A stretch of DNA of 64,000 nt from Sceloporus undulatus (taxonomy: Eukaryota; Chordata; Lepidosauria; Squamata; Phrynosomatidae): contig NC_056523.1 of the NCBI RefSeq assembly GCF_019175285.1, forward strand, positions 289,825,918 to 289,889,917, in the 5' to 3' direction. The translations under genes and the position numbers were made by a program. Shown here in pieces: positions 8,236 through 18,591 of this stretch. Numbering within the stretch: position 1 is the first letter of the stretch; each line of letters starts with the position of its first letter. The notes beneath the pieces were generated by a model that made no database searches, had not been told where the DNA came from, and saw only the letters and a program-made list of their open reading frames with translations.

Positions 8236-11200
8236 GCAGATATGTATGTGTATGTATATGTATGTGTGTATGTCTATATATATGTATATGTTTGTATGCA
8301 TATATGTGTGTGTATATCCATATATGTGTGTGTGTATGTATGTATATGCATATGTGTGTATATATGTGTATATATTTTTATGTATGTGTGTGTGTATTCA
8401 CATGTGTATGTGTGTAAATATATATATATATATATTCATAAACATACATATTATATATACATATACACATTAATTTATGTGTGTGTGTATACACACATAT
8501 ATGTATGTAGAGATTTGTTTTTGTGTATGGTATATACACAAATATACAAATGTGTGTGTGTATATATACACACACACATATATATGTATGTAGAGATGTA
8601 TTTGCCTTGTATGTATATACACAAATATATGTGTGTGTATAAACACTTATCTATCTATCTATCTGTACTGTGTATTGTGTGTATATTTGTTGTTGTTCTG
8701 CCTTCAAGATGTTTCTGACCTATGGCGACTCTAAGGAGAATCTGTCATGGGAAGATTTGTTCAGAGGATTTTTTCCAGCGCCTTCCTCTGAGGCTGAGAG
8801 AGTGTGACTTGCCCAGGGTCACCCAGTGGGTTTCCGTGGCAGAGCTGGGAAGCAAACCTTTGTCTCCATAGTCACAGTCCAACATTCAAACCACTAAGCC
8901 ACACTGGCTCCCCTTATATGTATGTGTGTGTGTGGGTTTCCATGGCCAAGTGGGGAATTGAACCCTGTTCTCCAGAGTTGTAGTTCAGTACGTAAACTAC
9001 TACAGCATGCTGATACTGAAGTTCAAATAACTTCAGTACTATGGCGTCTCTAGACTAATGATTCTGAATCTAAGACTTGCACTTCAAGCAGATTTATGAA
9101 AAACTCCTTATTTGTGTAAATAATTTCAAATGGATACATAAATTTGCTTCAATTGCAAGTCTTAGTTTTGTGTTGAGCAGCCAATCAAAAGTATTTCTTA
9201 GATGGGCTGATTGTGTAATTTGAAGTTATATATTCAAAAAAAAAAAAGTGTGTGTGTGTGTGTGTATATAGATAGATAGATAGATAGATAGATTGACTAT
9301 TTATATATTTCTTTTTAATGCATTTTATAGCCTCAAAATGAGTATATTGAGTTACATCGGAAACGATATGGCTATCGCTTGGATTACCATGAAAAGAAAA
9401 GAAAGAAAGAGGGCCGTGAGGCTCATGAGCGCTCAAAGAAGGCCAAGAAAATGATTGGACTGAAAGCCAAGCTTTATCATAAACAGCGGCATGCAGAGAA
9501 GATACAGATGAAGAAGACGTGAGTGCGCTCATGTATAGCTGAAAAACTTTAGTATAACCAGTTATTGGTATACTTGGAATCTAGCCTCAATGGGAGTCAT
9601 GGCTAGTACCTGTAACTTATGTCATTTAGTGGATTCTGATAAATAATTTTGGCTCTGTGTAACTATGTCAGGAAAAATTCATGACTAGTCAATTGTTATT
9701 AATTGCACCTTTTTCATTTTTGTATGATTCATTTACTTCTCTCTCTTAAAAGAGCAGTGTAACCACTGTATTTTTCCCTTAAACTGTTTGATGCTGAACT
9801 AATTACTGCTTTTCTGATTTTTGAAAGTTATTGTATATGCATTGTATTCCTTTAGCATTAAGATGCACGAAAAGAGAAACACCAAACAGAAGAATGATGA
9901 CAAGACCCCAGAAGGAGCTGTTCCAGCATACCTGCTAGACAGAGAGGGCCAGTCCCGAGCAAAAGTTCTTTCCAACATGATCAAACAAAAGCGAAAAGAG
10001 AAAGCTGTAAGTAATAGATGCAACCAATAGATAGTGATTTCCTAGATATTAACTCTGATATCCATTTAGAACATTTATTTAAAGTATTTATATGCTGATT
10101 TGGGTGCCTATCGGAGCACCCAAATCAATTTGCAATAAATATAGGATTGGGCAATAAAATATGAATAAGAACAGACCATTCTTTAAAACAAGCCCAAGCA
10201 ATGCTATGACTCATAAAAAGTCTGGCAAAGTTTTTCTTATCTACTTAAGCTGATAGGGTTAAAATCAACCTGACCTTCCTTGAGAGGTAGTTCCCCTGTG
10301 TAAGTGCTGCTATAGACAATAACCTGTCTTGTGTACCTAGCAACTAACTTCTCTTGGTGATGGGTCATACAACAGGGCCTCTGAGGAAGATGGCAGTTTT
10401 TAGGAACAGGTGTCTCTGTGTGTGTCAGGTGCTTTCAAGTCATTTCTGCTTTATGACAACCCTAAGCCTAACCTATAATGGGTTTACTTGACAAGATTTG
10501 TTTAGAGGAGATTAGCCATTGCCTGCGTATGAGGGCATGTGCCTTGTCCAAGGTCACCCACTGGGTTTCATGACTGAGAAGGAATCAAACCCTGGTCTCA
10601 AGTCTTGTAGTATAATGCTCGAACAACTATGCCATGCTGGCTCACACATGCTGATATTCCAACCTGAAACCATTTCTTTATTGAACAAAATCTGTATCTT
10701 GAATTGAGTCCTGAAACAAAATGAAATTAGTTTAAAACTGGTGCTATATGCTTTGCAAATCAAATAGCATTCTGGCTACTGCACTTTGCACTAGCTGTAG
10801 TTTCTGAATACTTTTCAAAGGCAGCCCTAGAAAGAGGTTTATCTTGTGAACCATCTTGGATCCCTTTGTGGGAGGAAAGACGGAATAAAAATGAAATAAA
10901 TAAAATTAAAAATAAAGAACGTTACAGTGGCCTAGAGGCAATAAAGGCATGCATCACTGTAATCAGATGTGACTTTCTGATGCACAAACTACAGTTGAAC
11001 CAAGGTACTTGGCTACAGCACCCACGTGGCCTTCCAGGAGCAATGTAAGATACAAACCTTGTTCTTCAGAGGGAGCACCACCCCCCATCAAGAATAGGTT
11101 GTACCCCAAATTGGCTTCTTTACTGACCAGCAGTTTCCCTGATTCCCTCAGTGCATGCAGGGTGCTCTTTCCCATTTTTTAAGAGCATTTAAAGGTATGT

Positions 11201-13944
11201 GTCTGCAACAGAGAAGTACTAAACTTCAAAAAAAGTTTTGGCTTACATGTGCTCTTCAGAAACATGATGGGGCATGTCATATCCTGTATGCTCAATAATG
11301 TGTTGTATCAAGACTTGTGTATATAATTGAAATTTCTGGAAATTAACTTAAGACAATTATGGGCCTGAATAGATTGTTAGTAGGAGTAAATGTTTGACTA
11401 GATAGGACATAGAGCAGAATAGATCCTTATGTACTCTGCAGATTATAGAGAATTAGCAAGGGGGGGGGGCGGTCTTTTAAGTTTATCATATGCTAAAGTA
11501 GGAAACTTCTGTCTGCTCCAAAGCTTTGTACAGAAGATTATGAACCCTCTTTTGTATAAATCCAGAGGAAGGTACTCTTATGCAAAATTTAGAGGAGGCA
11601 GGAACACTGTGATACACATTTGCCAAATGCAGCGTCCATTATGAGTTGAGCACTGGGAACGCAGTTTGCTGAATTTTGGAGAAAATGGAAACAGTGCATC
11701 AGTTGTGCATGTTCCAAAGCTCAGTATAATAGCAGCTGTCCCACTAGTCCTCAAGCACATGCAAAGGACTTCAGACAGGCAAAGACTGATAATCTTTTAG
11801 ATTGTAAGCCTGAGGGCAGGGAACTGTCTGACTAAAAAAAAAATTTATGTACAGCGCTGTGTAAACTTACAGCGCTTTATAAATAAAGGTTAATAATAAT
11901 AATAATAATAATAATAAGGATTATTGCCTGAGCAAACCCCATAGTTTCTGACTATAGCATAACTGTAGTAGCGTTTCTATTTTGTCAAAATAAATGGTGG
12001 CTAATTTTCATTTTTAAGAAGAGATTGTCTTATAAATACTAATTAAATATATGTAGTTAATTAATCTTGTGTTCATTCTTCTCACTTCCCATCTTTACTC
12101 TTAACAATCCTGTCTGGTTTCATCCCTCCAGGGAAAATGGGAAGTTCCTGTACCCAAAGTCCGTGCCCAGGGAGAGACAGAAGTACTCAAAGTGATCCGT
12201 ACAGGAAAGAGGAAGAAGAAGGCATGGAAGAGGATGGTTACCAAAGTGTGCTTTGTTGGGGACGGCTTTACTCGCAAACCTCCAAAATACGAGCGGTTCA
12301 TTCGACCAATGGTAAATGCTTTTGTAGTTTGTTTCATCCGTAGCTACTTATGGTTTGTTTCACGGTTATCTTCCTTCAGGCTGCATCCTCACTGCATAAA
12401 TAATCCAGTTTGATGCCACTTTATCTGCCTTGGCTCAATGCTATGGAATTCTGGGAATTATAGTTTTGTGAATCACTTAGCCTTCTGACAGAGTTCTGGT
12501 ACCACAACAAACTACAAGTCCCACTATTACATAGCATTAAGAAAATGACATTTAAAGTGGTGTCAAACAGGATTATTTCTGGAGATGCACCCTCCGTTAT
12601 GTAAAACAAGGGGGTATTTTCAGCAATTATGTGAAAGGCACTTTTCTTGTGATTGATATTTTTGCTTATCTTTTAACAGGGTTTGCGATTCAAGAAGGCC
12701 CATGTAACACATCCTGAACTTAAAGCCACTTTTTGTCTACCCATCCTTGGTGTAAAAAAGAATCCATCTTCTCCCCTATATACATCTCTGGGGGTAATTA
12801 CAAAAGGCACAGTCATTGAAGTAAATGTCAGCGAGCTTGGTCTTGTAACTCAAGGGGGCAAAGTAGTCTGGGGTAAGTATCCAAATACGATTCACAAACT
12901 GTACATCTTAAATACTGCACAGAAAGATCATCCAGGATGAAACTGGACATAGATCAAATGGTTTTTTTTTACATTTTATGAGAAGGCTTTAAAGATGATG
13001 CTGGTGAAGGATGTCCTCCTAATAAAAACAGCACTTTAGCGCAGAAGCAAACGAATTACCCCATACTTGCTGGGATCTTCATAGCTTTGCTCTTGTCTAA
13101 CTTTGCCCAGCAAAGATGGTACTCATGTGGCTCTTAAAATGTTAGACTGAGCTTCTCAGCATTGACTATATGACACTTTCTCTTCTGGCACATTTGGATC
13201 CTTCTGTATATTTCTTTAAATCAGTTCCAAAATTGGTATATGTTTAACATGTGTGTGGGTGTTTTTTCCCCCCTATGGCCTAAGTTGTACCTCAAAACAC
13301 AGCCAAAACACAGCTTAATGCCATCTTACCTTGGTTGGTGCAGGTTCAGGTAGCAAGGCACCTTCCTCTTCCCTACTACTGCATTCTACCTTTTTATTGT
13401 CAAGAAAGACCCAGAGCTTACTCATTCATGCTTAGTGCTGGCCTTGCATGAACTTTGGCCCCAACTGAGTAAGCACATTGGCAGAGGGCAAATATGTCAA
13501 TGCACTTGTGTTGTCAGCTGGAGAGGGTGCTCCACCCCTTTTCAGGCAACACAGTAACACCTGGTGAGGGGGTCCTGATTACAGTTATGTCTCCTGGCCA
13601 GTGTTTTGCTGCAGGGGTGTGCCATGGGCATTCTTGCTGCCCTTGCACATGGGGAAGACAGACCAAGCTGCCTCCCTTTGCCACCAGTGCATGAAGGCAA
13701 CTATAAAATAAGTCACCTGTAGGATCCTAGCCTTTAGTACTATTTTTTACTATTTTTATGTATGTTACATTGATTGCAGCAGTATGAGCAATACATCTGT
13801 GTCATTCATAAAAGTGAAGGAAATTTAAGTCCACTTTACCAATCATTTTTAAACAGATTTTTTCCTCCTTTTTCAGGAAAATATGCACAAGTAACAAACA
13901 ATCCAGAAAATGATGGATGTATTAATGCCGTTCTACTTGTATAA
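7978..13944 (+). CDS. NSA2: NSA2 ribosome biogenesis factor, complete, six coding exons
   Basis: Nucleolar assembly factor of the pre-60S ribosome, needed for late 27S/ITS2 processing. Coding segments 7978-7980, 9331-9518, 9856-10006, 12132-12311, 12680-12872 and 13877-13944 sum to 783 nt, giving 260 residues plus stop, the same length as human NSA2. All introns are GT-AG and the phases agree. The protein begins [20 protein letters not shown], then a strongly basic helical stretch ([13 protein letters not shown]; about residues 22-40) suited to nuclear import and rRNA binding. The C-terminal part (about 175-260, [19 protein letters not shown] then [14 protein letters not shown]) is the S8e-like beta domain of the family. 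Near-identity to the human sequence as I recall it leaves little doubt. The first exon codes only the initiator Met. Confidence 0.98.
8070..8690. repeat. Compound (TG)n/(TA)n microsatellite in NSA2 intron 1
   Basis: About 620 bp of TG, TA, TATG and ATCT words starting some 90 bp after the NSA2 start codon. Long frames on both strands (up to 208 codons of C/V/Y/I) are artefacts of the repeat. Confidence 0.95.
8691..8912 (-). mobile_element. Sauria-type SINE, minus orientation
   Basis: Reversed tail TTGTTGTTCTGCCTTCAAG, body GAGGCTGAGAGAGTGTGACT and head AACCACTAAGCCACACTGG are all present. Confidence 0.85.
8934..9013 (-). mobile_element. Partial Sauria-type SINE, minus orientation
   Basis: Head half only: GTTTCCATGGCCAAGTGGGG to AAACTACTACAGCATGCTG. 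It follows a short TG run after the previous SINE. Confidence 0.65.
9236..9294. repeat. A-run, (TG)n and (GATA)n microsatellite
   Basis: An A11 run, then (GT)n, then (ATAG)n at about 9267-9292, ending 36 bp before NSA2 exon 2. Confidence 0.9.
9331..9518 (+). CDS. NSA2: NSA2 exon 2, residues 2-63
   Basis: Acceptor CATTTTATAG; donor AAGAAGAC|GTGAGT leaves phase 2. It encodes [19 protein letters not shown], then [19 protein letters not shown], ending KIQMKK. Highly basic. Confidence 0.97.
9856..10006 (+). CDS. NSA2: NSA2 exon 3, residues 64-114
   Basis: Acceptor TCCTTTAG; donor GAGAAAGCT|GTAAGT, phase 0. It encodes [20 protein letters not shown], then [20 protein letters not shown] and the basic end [10 protein letters not shown]. 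Confidence 0.97.
10415..10645 (-). mobile_element. Sauria-type SINE, minus orientation
   Basis: GTGTGTCAGGTGCTTTCAAG through GTGCCTTGTCCAAGGTCACC to AACTATGCCATGCTGGCTC, in NSA2 intron 3. Confidence 0.75.
11797..11930 (+). repeat. L2/SINE-like tail with (AAT)n
   Basis: AGATTGTAAGCCTGAGGGCA and TACAGCGCTGTGTAAA resemble the common vertebrate L2-derived 3' tail, followed by (TAA)n at about 11893-11918. Confidence 0.5.
12132..12311 (+). CDS. NSA2: NSA2 exon 4, residues 115-174
   Basis: Acceptor CATCCCTCCAG; donor CCAATG|GTAAAT; exactly 60 codons. It encodes [20 protein letters not shown], then the basic [20 protein letters not shown] and ends [10 protein letters not shown]. Confidence 0.97.
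12380..12597. mobile_element. Palindromic MITE, same family as 4487-4704
   Basis: GGCTGCATCCTCACTGCATA at the left and its decayed inverse (TTATTTCTGGAGATGCACC) at the right, in NSA2 intron 4. Confidence 0.65.
12680..12872 (+). CDS. NSA2: NSA2 exon 5, residues 175-238
   Basis: Acceptor TTTTAACAG; donor GTCTGGG|GTAAGT, phase 1. It encodes [20 protein letters not shown], then [20 protein letters not shown] and the start of the S8e-like strands. Confidence 0.97.
13877..13944 (+). CDS. NSA2: NSA2 exon 6, C-terminus and stop
   Basis: Acceptor CTTTTTCAG; completes Gly239 and encodes [20 protein letters not shown] plus V, then TAA at 13942-13944. Confidence 0.97.
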
Positions 13945-14100
13945 GCAGCATGTTTTGTCACAGCAGCTTTCCCAAGCAAGAAGGAAGACTGCCTCAGAAT
14001 ACTCGTAGAAAAAGACCTTGTATCAAAGCATCAGCAGCTGAACAGAAAGGACTGGCTTTTCTTTTTCCTTTACAAAAAATAAAGAACGCCAACTTGAACC
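13945..14100 (+). terminator. NSA2: NSA2 3' UTR and polyadenylation signal
   Basis: A canonical AATAAA lies at 14078-14083, 134 nt after the stop, in AAAAAATAAAGAACGCC. Cleavage is expected about 10-30 nt downstream. No earlier canonical signal is seen in the UTR. Confidence 0.75.
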
Positions 14101-17100
14101 AAAGCCTCATTCAATATGTTGATGACTTGGGGAACTGGCTTATTCAATTGATACTACTTTCAAAAAGGTGAGGTGCAGTCAGAATGGGAAAGAATGCTGC
14201 TAAAAAAAGACAGAATTCAAAGCATGTGGGAGGAGGATTGATATGAAGAAGGTAGCCAGGATGAATCTGATACTGACACCTGTTACAGCAGCAACAGAGA
14301 CTATACAGCCAAGTAGTGATACAGGATGAAAACCCTTTCTTCACAAGTCTAATGTTTATACCAGCAAATCATTTTAGCGAAGGGAAAACAAAGCAACAAC
14401 AATTTCAAGATTGTATGGACAGATATGTAAAGTTGGGGTTAGATCCAAAAATTGCTTTTGCCAACAGAAACAGAGTTCTTCTGAGAACACCCTGCTGACA
14501 GAAAGGACTTTTCCCCAACTGCCAGTTCCTAACATTACCATTTCCTTTAAGAACCCATTTTCAAGGGCTTGTAGGGAGAGAGGGAATTTGGCAAAAATCA
14601 CCAACTTTCAAAATTGACCAGCTCAGAAGTCTATTGATTGAAGAATTTGGTCTGACCAAGGGAGGTTTCTGCTTTATTTTATCCATAATGCATAATCCTG
14701 CTAGCTTCCATTGACCCCCATGTCATTCTTAACTTAATGTAAGGACTTTTATCATAAGCCTAGAGTTCATCCTGCAATTTAGCAATGGAAAAATTAAAAG
14801 GTATATCAACATCTCTGCAAACTACTGAAAGCAGTCAGAAAATTACAAAGTAACTTTAATTGTTGCTCAAACACACAGTACACACTATAAAGGGACAAAT
14901 TGGAAAATACTGAACAGAACACTAGTGTAAGACAGCATCAAGCTGTTAACAGTATAAATCCACAGAGCATCTCATGCCTCACTTGTGGCAATTCCCTTTA
15001 ACTAGAGATTTGGTCCTGTAACAATGAAAAATGAGTGTGGACCTGAAGTCTGAATATATGTTGTTTATGGTTGCATAACAAAATGGCAAGACTCCAGTTT
15101 TGAGAAGTCTTACAGTGACAAACATGAACAAAAAGCACAGAAAAGTGTGTGGAGCTACATGTTAAAACATTTTATTAAACACAAGATGAGGTCCTATATT
15201 TTTCATGCATTTAATTTAATTAAACCTTTTGCAGATGATGTGTCCATAGGATGTAAAGCACAACTTGACACTTAGAAGGAACAGGAAGATCTGAGTAAAC
15301 AGCAAGCTCCAAGAAACTACACAGTTAAGTTCACATACCTTTAGGTCCTAACCTGCACCTAGAAACAGAAGTGAATGGATAATACTGCTTTTTAATTGTA
15401 AGCAATACACTATGCACAGCATGTTTTATCACATATGTTGCAACTCATAATAAAGAATTGGTCTTTTTTTCTCCCTCTGCAGGCATAACAAGTCTTGTCT
15501 ACTAACACATTAGTGCCAAACGTAAACCCTCTCCAAAACATCCATTCTGTCATGTTTTCATTTTTACAAACTTGGTCTTAGTAACAGTTGCAGTAAAATA
15601 TTTTTACTAATACAGTAGTTTTCTTACAAGTGCTTAAAGGTAACAGATACTTAAGTGAGATGCTTATAGAGAGGCTGTTAAAATGTGATCTCAGGGGGGA
15701 AAAGTTAGTTTCAGGCTCAATCTTCCTCAGATGGGTCTTCAAGTTAACATTCAGTTTGATTCTAGGTTCTCCTGTGCGCCTATTTTAAAGATACGTTTTG
15801 TAGACTAATTGTGATGACGTGCATGGATAAATAACTGAAAAATTCTAAAGTTTCTCCAAAAGAAAACTTTTCCATGTTTACATATAAAGCAATCAACAGT
15901 GGTGCTCTTAAAGTCACAGCTTTATTATAAGAATTCCTTCAGGTTTCATAATATTACAGCAAGACCTTAGAAGTGTTGAGAAGCTGAACAGTTGGCAATG
16001 AGATATTCCATCAAGGACCATTTTAAGTTACAAAATCAAAAGAAAAATGGACTTGGGACAGAGTTTTTTGGGCTTTAATTGTAACAAAAGTAACGTTTGA
16101 CTTGGGGAAAACACAATGATTCAGAACATCTAATGACTACTAATGCAGGAGCTATTATAAAATAGAGACTTGAGTCACCTCACCAAATATAGTTTTGATT
16201 TACAGTGCAAGAACTGTAAAAGTTTCATTAAATGATTACTTTATTAAAGCTTAGCCCAAAACATCTAACAACCACATCCTGCATCTATTAAAAAGACTGT
16301 ACACCAGTTCTTTGTAATTTAAACCACATCACCCTTGAAAATTCCAATCATTATGCAATAGCAAAAACTGCAGACTATTTTTTAAATTTTCAAGGTGTCC
16401 AATTTACAAAAAAGCAAAAAACGTTAGTACTATGAGACGTAAACTGTTAATCAGATCTAGAAATGGTGATAGTACATGTGAGTATGTTTTCTTACAAGCA
16501 CACACTTCTGCAAATACACTCCTAACCCACAATATACAAAATGTACATTGGTAGAAAAAAGCACAACATCCTGAAAATGCAGGCTTAACTCAACACTTGT
16601 ATACACCTCAAATTCAAAACTTACGGCATGCTTTAAAAAAAAAAAGCACTTTCTTCAAGACAAAAAGTTTTTTAAAAGCAATTAACTGAGTTCTTAGAAA
16701 ATACTCAGAAAGTTTGTACAACCAGAAAGCCAAAATAGACCAATTCTTAGATTAAAATCAAAACACTTCAAAGCTATGCAAGTGAAGCTTTTTATTAATA
16801 TATACTAAAAAAGAAGTTGTTTCTAATTTAAGACAGTGGCCTAAATCCAACAAGGATATCCACTGATAGAAATGCTTCCATCAGTAGAATCAGAAGAGGA
16901 AATGATATCCCTTTCACACTGTAGCTGCCTCTACACCCTAAAAACCTGTTCTAGGAGGCTGGATAACCCTTTGGAACTGGATTTCCAGTGGCAGGAGGTT
17001 CTGTTGTATTGGATCTAGGCTATTATTTGTAAACCTTGCCAACTGTACTACTTATAAAAAGGTGGAATCATATAAATATTACGATTCTTATCAGTGTCTA

Positions 17101-18090
17101 TGCTACTATTCTAATTTATACTCATTCTATTTATTAGGATCTTTATTTGTGAAAGAAAACCAGTCTTTATTCACAGGTGAAATAAGCCGAGGACTCCAAT
17201 ATGAACCAAAAATCTAGGATTAGCTGATCTATACCTGGGAACGTGTAACACTTGATTTAATCAACTGGGATACTGTGTCCATGAAGAATTAAAAATGAGG
17301 AGAAAGATGAGCACAGCTAAACACAAATAGTGTCATATGTTTTCTATTTTTGTTATTGCTGAAGAGTAATTTACTACAAAATAATGATACAGTCTTTAAA
17401 TATAACTATAGTTACAACATCTGTTCTGCCCAAACTTGGGAAGTTACCAAGACTTAATACAGCGTGTAATTAACCCTTCCACACCATGCAGAGCAAGCTA
17501 ATGGCAGACTGGGTTCCCTTCCACTCCCAATGGAGGGAGAGGCATTTCTGTGCCCTCTAGATCTGGGTGTACAGCATCCATAATCCTGAGCAATGGCTGG
17601 GTTGATGGGAGCTGTAATCCAAAATAAATATCTGTAGGACACAAGATTGCTTATCCATGTCTCAAGCTTACCTCCTGGGGACTAACGAAGCATATGACAT
17701 GTATTAGACAATGAATATCTATTTGACTCACTTTTAAGGAAATAGTTATTCCATGTAACAGTTTGCAAACTTAACCAAATCAGATAGTAATAATTACAAT
17801 GCACTATGACATTTGCTTGGTCATTCAACACTTCCAATATCGCTGATGCAAAGTCACTGTGCTAAAATAGATATTTTCACATTTTGTAAAGCAATATCGA
17901 TCATGTACCTCCATATCTGACTTTTGTCTCCTTGGATAATGGGTGAATGCACAATATGTATAGCCAAGAAATGAAAATAGGGTTTGATACCAGTGTCTGA
18001 ATACATGAATGTCCTGGTGTTCCATTCAGCTTGTCCTTTAAAAAAGAAAAAGGAACACAGACATTGTTTTCAGTGACAACAGCTCTCCTT
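14101..18090 (-). other. FAM169A: Convergent NSA2/FAM169A 3' region and FAM169A 3' UTR
   Basis: AT-rich and almost free of the repeats that fill the rest of the window, as expected of a long 3' UTR. Candidate minus-strand AATAAA signals (TTTATT on plus) lie at 15171-15176, 15921-15926 and 14673-14678; none can be preferred. One decayed MITE fragment (about 17540-17640) is visible. No coding frame of interest. Confidence 0.5.
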
Positions 18091-18591
18091 TCAAATTAGC
18101 TTCCCTTTTTTCTTGGGTGGTCCTTTATATCCTTTGGCCTTTCTTCGTAGGGTCCTCCTGTCCACTATGGGCACCTCAATTTCCACTTCCTCTGAACTGC
18201 TATCAGCAGCTTTCTCTGATGCTGGTTCAGCTGACTCTTCAGACTGTTCATCCAGTTGGTTCTTTTGCCCATCTGAATGCTGCTGGTATGAGATGTCCTC
18301 CAGTTCAACCATCACTAAAGCTCCCTGACCCAAAGCAACAGGGGCTTCCGGGGAGTCAGACCCTCCCTCCTCACTTTGCTCTTCCAAGGAAGAAGTTGTG
18401 TTGGGAGACACATTCTCAGAAATGCCATCTTCTGGTGCCATAGTTGCTACAGAGTTTGAAAGGCCATTATTGGAAGGTTCTTCCTTCTCTGCTCCTGAAA
18501 TGGGATCAGCATTTTGAACAAGTCCTTTTTTCCTCTGTGTTGCTTGTTGCTCCTCTTCCATTGGCACTTCTGTATCTGCCATGCTCTCAGC
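18091..18591 (-). CDS. FAM169A: FAM169A last coding exon
   Basis: Acceptor CCTATTCTTCAG before 18591; stop TGA at 18093-18091; 167 codons, phase 0. An acidic Ser/Glu-rich region contains SENVSPNTTSSLEEQSEEGG and EKAADSSSEEVEIEVPIVDR, then the basic end RRTLRRKAKGYKGPPKKKGK. Human ends in VDRRxLRRKAKGHKGPxKKK. Confidence 0.95.
   Translation of the reverse strand, partial: AESMADTEVPMEEEQQATQRKKGLVQNADPISGAEKEEPSNNGLSNSVATMAPEDGISENVSPNTTSSLEEQSEEGGSDSPEAPVALGQGALVMVELEDISYQQHSDGQKNQLDEQSEESAEPASEKAADSSSEEVEIEVPIVDRRTLRRKAKGYKGPPKKKGKLI

Noticed and set aside
8070-8718. Open frames up to 208 codons after the NSA2 start
   Set aside because: Repeat-derived, in NSA2 intron 1; the true exon 2 begins at 9331.
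18113-18443. Plus-strand frames opposite the FAM169A last exon
   Set aside because: Shadows of the acidic minus-strand coding sequence.
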